NCBI RefSeq assembly: GCF_963576545.1
Contig: NC_083639.1
Span: forward strand, 20,384,118 to 20,448,117
DNA: 64,000 nt
Direction: 5' to 3'
Origin: Limanda limanda
Taxonomy: Eukaryota; Chordata; Actinopteri; Pleuronectiformes; Pleuronectidae
The position numbers and the translations under genes were made by a program. Each line of letters opens with the position of its first letter. The first letter of the stretch is position 1. Positions 58,000 to 64,000 of this stretch are shown piece by piece. Below the pieces are notes generated by a model. That model had not been told where the DNA came from. It saw only the letters and a list, made by a program, of their open reading frames with translations, and did not search any database.

Positions 58000-58306
58000 T
58001 GCACACGTGGTTTCCAGGTGAGTGCGGTTGCATGACTTCCACCCTGCTCCGGTGCCCACGGTGTTTGTGCAACAGATCGGGACACGCACAGAAACAATCC
58101 TTCCTCCGACAAGTGTGAACAGGAGCGATGACGCTGCATTGAAGGAGCTCTCCCTCCCAGCTGCTGAGCCTCACTGAGTCTTCTTGACGTTTGCTCCACC
58201 TCCTCCGCCCTGAAGCTCCGTCACCGCGCCGAGGAGGAGGCAGATTCTCCAGAGCAAGCGAGCGCACAGGAGGTGGACTGAACCCCCCCGAGGAGAAGAA
58301 GCGACG
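58000..58306 (+). promoter_or_regulatory. bin2: Probable promoter and 5' UTR of bin2
   Basis: This is a GC-rich block directly upstream of the bin2 ATG, with several GAGGAGG and CCTCC runs and CpGs, and no clear TATA box. ORFs on the opposite strand (to 277 aa) run through it and into intron 1; they are composition artefacts. The start site of transcription cannot be read from sequence. Confidence 0.4.
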
Positions 58307-61300
58307 ATGGCTGAAAACAAGATGGGCCCGAACCTCCAGGCAGGAGCTGGATTCCTCGCCAAACGAGTCCAGAAGTCTCTGAATCGAGCTCAGGAGAAGG
58401 TGAGAGAACCAGTTTGGTGAAGTCCCGCTGTGTTCCATGGAACTGTGCACGCTGTAAACTTCACGCATTGTCTTTTCAGAGCTTGCTTTGTCAGGCAGCT
58501 TTATCTTGTGGTTAAATTGAATCATCAGGATCCCTGCCTTACAATTAACCATCACTTTCCTTATCAATAACATACAGAACAGCTTGTTTGGAACACTTGT
58601 GATGAGGGTTGTAACTTGTGGTCGACCCCAAACATGCACACTCAGCATTTTGAGTCGAGTTTGAGTGTAGAAATAGTTTGATTTCACCGTTATTCCACTG
58701 CAAAGATAACGTTGAATAACAGACTTGACTGTTTTGCTCATAAATAAATTCTTGTGTAGCTACTGGGACCCTCCCAGTCTGGGGCAGACTACCGTTATCT
58801 AGGTCTGTAGATAGTTGTAACCCAAAAATTAAATCTTCCAAGGTGACAGGGCTAAACTGGGAGTGAGAAGCTGTGATATTCACCATCTGGCAAAGTGTTG
58901 ATATGCAAACCATTCAGGGGTGCTCCAGGCCTTTGTCTCAGGAGTTCTATTAACTGTACACATGTTTTGTTGTTGCGAAAGATCAATGCATAAACACATA
59001 GTGTTGTTGAGTGCTGTACAGACGTGTGCGTGGACACACAAGCTGCCACTTCCTGCCTGTGCACTTCCTCTCTCTCGCTCTGCTTGTGGCTGAGTTGTTA
59101 GATTTCACTCTGCTCCACCTCAAAACAGCAACTCCAATGAGTGGCTGCAAGATCGAAGTCTAATGCGGGGATTCTGGAATTTGTTTTATAGCTTTATTTA
59201 TTGGTCATGGAAACTGGGAGGATAGCCATAACAACAACAAGAGCCTTTGTTGCAGATTTAAAGCTGAATGTCCTTGAAATGTGTCAGTCAGTCTTTCAAA
59301 CCGCTGCGTGCAGTGGAATGTGAAGGACGCTGTAAGAGTGAGCCAAGTGTGTCTAGTTCAGGTGGACCACAGCAACAGATGGTCCTGTATGGTGCATCAG
59401 TGTGTCATTACTGACGGTGCCAGACAGAAACTCCAGTCAGGCCGATGTGTTCAGATGAAACCCACACATTTGATTATTGCAGATGTATCAATATTTCCAG
59501 ACAATGTATGTGGGCTGATTAATGAATCACTACACAGCAATGGCAGGAGAGAAAAAAGAATGTGTACCTGACCGAAAAAAATAACCACAAAACCTCATGT
59601 AAAGACTGATTTATCTTTGGAAAGACGGCCCTCTGTAATTTAGTATTTACAAATACCATGATGATATGAGGTTGGAATGACCTTATAAAAAAAAAAAAAG
59701 ACCAGATATAACATCCATCTTTAGGAAGAATTTGCAACGGCATAGATTTATCCTCACTCTTGGTTATTTTCAGTGTCATCTTTGCTTTGTTACTTATTAC
59801 TTATTTTCCTCTGTGGCTACATTCATGACTCATGCTAATGGATATTTTTGCCTTCTGAAATGTAAGTAGTCCTTCTGTGTATTTCATTGTACTTTGTGTC
59901 GATAACAACAGCGGCTGTAAATGTGAAATGCACAAATGGTGGGTCCAACATTAATCAGCCAGCCGAACTCTCTAGTTCCCCTCTAGTAACTGTTAATGAT
60001 GGAGAGTGAAGACCCATGTCTGACTACAATGTTGAGACTCACTTTCTCTGTTTCTGTTTTCTGCTCCTTAGGTCCTCCAGAAACTGGGCAAAACCATGGA
60101 GACCAAAGACGAACAGTTTGAGCAGTGTTTCACGAGCCTCAACAAGCAGCAGGTACACCAGCACCTCACCTCTTCATTATAAGGAGGCCTGTCTGCATGG
60201 CAGCACTGTGCCATTCACACATTCACATTCCCTGGCTCAAATTAAGGTCATGTAAACCAGCTTTTTTATTGTTAAGCAGCTCATGTTTATCCCCCCTGAC
60301 CAGAAATCTCCAGTTTAGTGGATTAATGCTCAGTTTGTTGTTGCATTTAGATTCCATCCCGCAGGTTCAGACAGACACATCACCCGGGAAGATTGGAAAT
60401 ACTTACTTGTACAAGTTGCAACTCTCTAATTTTCTTATCAAATCTGCATAAATACTGTTTGGTGTCTTTCTTATCTGTAGATAAACTTTAACTTAAGCAC
60501 TAATGCAGTCTATATACTCATATTTAAGGAACTCTCAATTTTAAAGACTCAAAGTTTGCTTGTTTAGCAAATTTCAACAACAAGGCAATTCAAAGTGCTT
60601 TACATAAAATATAAGTCATGACAAATTTTAAAAGCAATATAAGAAAGTACTAAAAGGAAGCATTCTAAAAGAAATACAAAAGTTACATAGAAAAAGATAA
60701 TAAAATCAGAGTAAGTATAATTTAGTTTTGACTGAAGAGACAGAAAGTTGACTCGGGACATACGAGTAAGAACACAATGTTCTTTTTACAAATTAGAAAA
60801 TTAAAATCAATAAACTTCACACGTTCTAATTGTATTACTCCTGAAGTATTGCTGTTATTGCCTTACTTGCTCTCGTCCGACTGTTTAGTTCATGTGCTAA
60901 ACTTTAGATTGGCATCACTCTAAAATGAGTGCACCGACTTTATAAGGTTTTTCTACTTGTGCTACAGTTACGCTTTGTTTTTACATCCATCATGATCCCA
61001 TCCCTCCCTTGAGGCCACAGCCTGCTGTGCAAACATTACAGCTTCACTTTTAGGTTGTTCAGGGTTCACTCGGTGTCTAAGGCAGCAACACAGCATAGGG
61101 AAACTGGCGGGGAGAAGCGGGAAGGAAGTCGACGCGCTGACACAACAGGACTTTCACTTCACCACCATCACCACATCAACTGTTTTGATTGCAATATAAT
61201 TCAAACTGTGTTGTCAGACTGTCTTGCTTTGTGCGTTGAGTATATGCAGAATAGATCTCCCGTAGTGATACTGTTACAGAGGATCAAATTTAACATCTTT

Positions 61301-63984
61301 TTGTTTTCTGCTTTGTCCCTTGCATCCGCACACAGGTCGATGGAGTCAGGTTGTTCAAAGACGTCAAAGCCTACCACGCAGCAGTGAAAGGTGGGTTTTC
61401 ACAACTTGTACCTCATTTACACTCACACAATACAGTGCTATCAGAATAGCACCCTTTTGCTCAGCAAACTAGGTAAAGAATAGGGAAGTGACATTCTTCT
61501 ATTCTTGGATCCTTTGTTTCACTTTTGCAATTCTGACGGTGCTGCTGTGTTGTCCGTCTTGCCGTGAAAAACAGCCGACGCAGCATTGCACATGGGATTC
61601 ATGTGCAGGAATCCATTGGGTTTCTGGTGTTGTCAGCTTCTGCTTCTGCATACTGGGCTCCACTCAGGAAACCAGTGTTGTTCTGACCTTCTCGGTGTGG
61701 GTGTAACTGTGCCACAAACCCTAAAACAATACCACCACAAAGCTCTGTGTGCTGCTGATGCTAGATGATAAGTTGCTCCATGTGGAGTCAAGATTAGGTT
61801 CTGAGATTTTTACACAATTTCCTGCTCTTCTCCACAGCTGTGCATGAGACGTCCAAGCGGCTGTCCCAGACGTTGCAGGACATCTATGAGTCAGACTGGA
61901 ACGGCGTGGAGGACCTGGCTGTCATCACCGAGGTGTGTTCACCATGTACAAGTGTCATATGTCTCATGGGAGCCAGATAACAAATAATCTGATAACATCA
62001 TTTTCCTTTCAGCGGGTCAGGTTTGTTTTCAGGGAAATTACATTCCACCAAACAAGTCTGATCGAGCATGATCTAGTTTACCATGCTGACATGGGTTTCA
62101 AGCCCATAGACTGTATCTAAACATGGACCACTTCCCCTCATTGTACAAAAATGAAGCTGAAATATCTGACTCCTGCTGATACACATGCTCAACCAGTCAG
62201 TCAAACCAAAATAAAACACATCAGAAACGCAAACACTTAAACATACGTTGGTGTGATAAGAACTACCTAAAGTGAGATGTGTTCTATGACTTTTTAGTGT
62301 TGTCCATCTCCCATCGTGGCGACATTCAGCCTAAACAAGAGAGAGCAAAACATTTATATAAAAAAACGGTGGTGAATTGAACATCCTGTTGTGATACGCA
62401 AGCATTGCACCTAGTATGGCAGCTGAGGAGCCCATTCTTGTCATTCTTGTGGAAGAAATCTCAAAAGTAGATTGTGTAAATACTTTAAAAACTCTTGATA
62501 TTACAGTCTCTGCCATTGCCCTTGAAATAAGTTAAGATTGACTAACTATTAAGTTATTGTATTAAATAACTTTATAATAAAAAAAAACCTGTCTTCTAAC
62601 ATCTGCAACTGATTCGAACACCAAGCAGCCGCCTTTTGTACACTGCCTTTTTAAATATGGCATGTTGTATATACACAATATATTCTTCACTGCACTGGAG
62701 ATAATAAAAGTAACAGCTGAGGAATTCATTTGTTTTGACGTAGAAGGATTAGAAGTATCCATCTGCTAAGTTCAGTTGCTGCATATTGTTATTGAAAGGG
62801 AGGGAATGAGGCGTTTCACAACTGTGCATGAGTGATCCCATCGTCTTTGCACAACATTCCCTTACTGAAATATTGTATGTGGCTCTGTTACAGTTAGAAA
62901 GGCCTGTTACAGTTGTACTGATGCGATACTGGCTGTGTCTCTTAGAGTGAAGACCTGCTGAGGAACGACTATGAAGAGAAACTGAGTGACCAGATTGTCC
63001 GCACAATGGAGAACTACACAAGCCAGTTCCCGGAGGTCAAGGTAACGTGATGCCTTTACACATGAAGCAGCTCGTACGTTTGATGACACGTTTAAATGGT
63101 CCATTCGGTTTCTGGTTGGAGGATGATGCTTTTACTGAAGTAGGGCCGACGTCTGTTTTTCAGGAGCGAGTTGCTAAACGCGGACGCAAGCTTGTGGACT
63201 ACGACTCAGCACGTCACCACCTGGAGGCGCTGCAGAGTGCCAAGAAAAAGGATGACGCCAAAATAGCAAAGGTAGGATTGTTTTTATGGTACAGCGCTGA
63301 AATGACGAGTCTCAATGTTTTTCTTGTTTTTTTTAAGAATCTCCCAATGCTCTGTTACAGGCAGAAGAGGAGTTTAACAAGACCCAGAGCGTCTTTGAAG
63401 AGATAAATAACGAGATGAGGGAGGAACTGCCTGTTCTCTATCAGAGGTACGTCTGACCGTGTGGAATTTTATTAATGAATTTCAATACCAGGGTTGGCCT
63501 CAAAATTCCAGTAGGTGTCCTCCTATAGTACACAAGAAAACAATATTAACATGCCTGACATTATTCCTGACTGAAACTGAAATCTGATGTGTAAATGTGC
63601 ATTTAAGGATTTATAAGTCCAGGCAGAGCTTGTTACTGAGGAAGGTCACGTAAATAAACTGAGCTGCTGTCTGTGTCTCTGTAGCCGTATAGGTTGCTAC
63701 GTGACAGTGTTCCAAAACGTATCAAACCTGAGAGACGTCTTCTACAAGGAAATGAGTGTGGTAAGAGATAACACCCAGCATTTTATTACATCACTCTCAT
63801 GTTGCTGATATGAAGTATCTGATATCTGCCTTGCATTAGTTATACACAAGGTTGATGAAGAATTTCCACTGAAGTGTTTATGTTGTGGTTTGGTTTTGCA
63901 GCTGAACCGTGAGCTTTACAATGTGATGAAAAAACTGGAGACTCAACACTCAGGGAAAGCTTTCATCATCAAGGGCCTGAACAG
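58307..63984 (+). CDS. bin2: Bridging integrator 2, N-BAR domain protein (5' part, truncated by window end)
   Basis: Coding exons visible: 58307-58399, 60072-60152, 61336-61390, 61838-61932, 62946-63041, 63164-63271, 63361-63446, 63685-63760 and 63902-63984. All are GT-AG with consistent phases, giving 257 complete codons; the last exon ends in phase 2, so the gene continues outside. The product is an amphiphysin-family protein whose banana-shaped BAR dimer binds and curves membranes; mammalian BIN2 acts in leukocyte podosomes and phagocytosis. Residues 1-30 form the amphipathic H0 helix, and the BAR helices run to about residue 245. The signature [15 protein letters not shown] is at 145-159. 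[11 protein letters not shown] and [11 protein letters not shown] match BIN2 better than BIN1 or amphiphysin. The ATG is followed by Met-Ala-Glu as in the family. Teleosts can have bin2a and bin2b; I cannot tell which this is. The acidic, disordered C-terminal tail is not in the window. Confidence 0.88.
58400..60071 (+). other. bin2: bin2 intron 1 (about 1.7 kb)
   Basis: Donor GTGAGA, acceptor CTCCTTAG. It contains the paired ETS motifs at 59047-59073; otherwise only short motif-free ORFs. Confidence 0.7.
59047..59073 (+). promoter_or_regulatory. Paired ETS/PU.1-type motifs in bin2 intron 1
   Basis: Two ACTTCCT cores lie about 15 bp apart (59048 and 59063). The second reads AGAGAGGAAGTG on the minus strand, a close match to the PU.1 consensus. 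Myeloid expression of BIN2 in mammals makes this plausible, but motif matches alone are weak evidence. Confidence 0.25.
60153..61335 (+). other. bin2: bin2 intron 2 (about 1.2 kb)
   Basis: Contains an AT-rich patch at about 60570-60720 with CAACAACAAGGCAATTCAAA and GTGCTTTACATAAAAT, wording of a common fish retroposon tail. No gene content. Confidence 0.6.
61933..62945 (+). other. bin2: bin2 intron 4 (about 1.0 kb)
   Basis: AT-rich intron with donor GTGTGT and acceptor CTCTTAG. No recognisable feature inside. Confidence 0.6.
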
Positions 63985-64000
63985 GTAAGGATTGTGTAGC

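Noticed and set aside
57908..58741. 277-aa minus-strand ORF over the bin2 promoter and first exon
   Set aside because: Runs antisense through promoter, exon 1 and intron 1 with no domain; composition artefact.

Overview
The window is nuclear DNA from a ray-finned (teleost) fish. The evidence is intron-split vertebrate genes with GT-AG junctions, long CA/GT, TA and GGA microsatellites, abundant short non-autonomous DNA transposons (mostly hAT-like, several with intact 8-bp target-site duplications), and repeats I recognise from percomorph-type fish genomes. I see no bacterial, organellar or viral gene organisation.

Three protein-coding genes can be built exon by exon with consistent splice phases. 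(1) chst13 (minus strand, coding 26424 to 6513, three exons, 339 aa) is a Golgi chondroitin 4-O-sulfotransferase. (2) txnrd3 (minus strand, coding 52468 to 39182, sixteen exons, 602 aa) is a thioredoxin/glutathione reductase: a glutaredoxin domain fused to a selenocysteine-containing thioredoxin reductase, ending Gly-Cys-Sec-Gly through an in-frame UGA. (3) bin2 (plus strand, from 58307, nine coding exons visible, then cut by the window end) is an amphiphysin-family N-BAR protein.

Layout: 1-5.9 kb is intergenic DNA downstream of chst13. 5.9-26.8 kb is chst13, with introns of about 7.0 and 11.9 kb full of old repeats and one very long GT microsatellite. 26.9-38.3 kb is intergenic and repeat-rich. 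38.3-52.8 kb is txnrd3, whose introns hold a nested hAT insertion and a hAT element with a decayed transposase tail. 52.8-58.2 kb is the divergent intergenic region between txnrd3 and bin2, with a hAT element inserted into the end of another repeat. 58.2-64 kb is the 5' half of bin2.

The three genes do not form a pathway: one modifies chondroitin chains in the Golgi, one maintains thiol redox balance, and one shapes membranes. Their proximity is a matter of synteny. From memory, CHST13 and TXNRD3 are close neighbours on human 3q21, whereas human BIN2 lies on chromosome 12. I found no novel gene system. The more interesting items are the UGA/Sec codon, for which I could not place a SECIS element, the dithiol CPFC glutaredoxin active site (mammalian TXNRD3 has a monothiol CPHS), a possible CUG-initiated N-terminal extension, and the nested transposon record.
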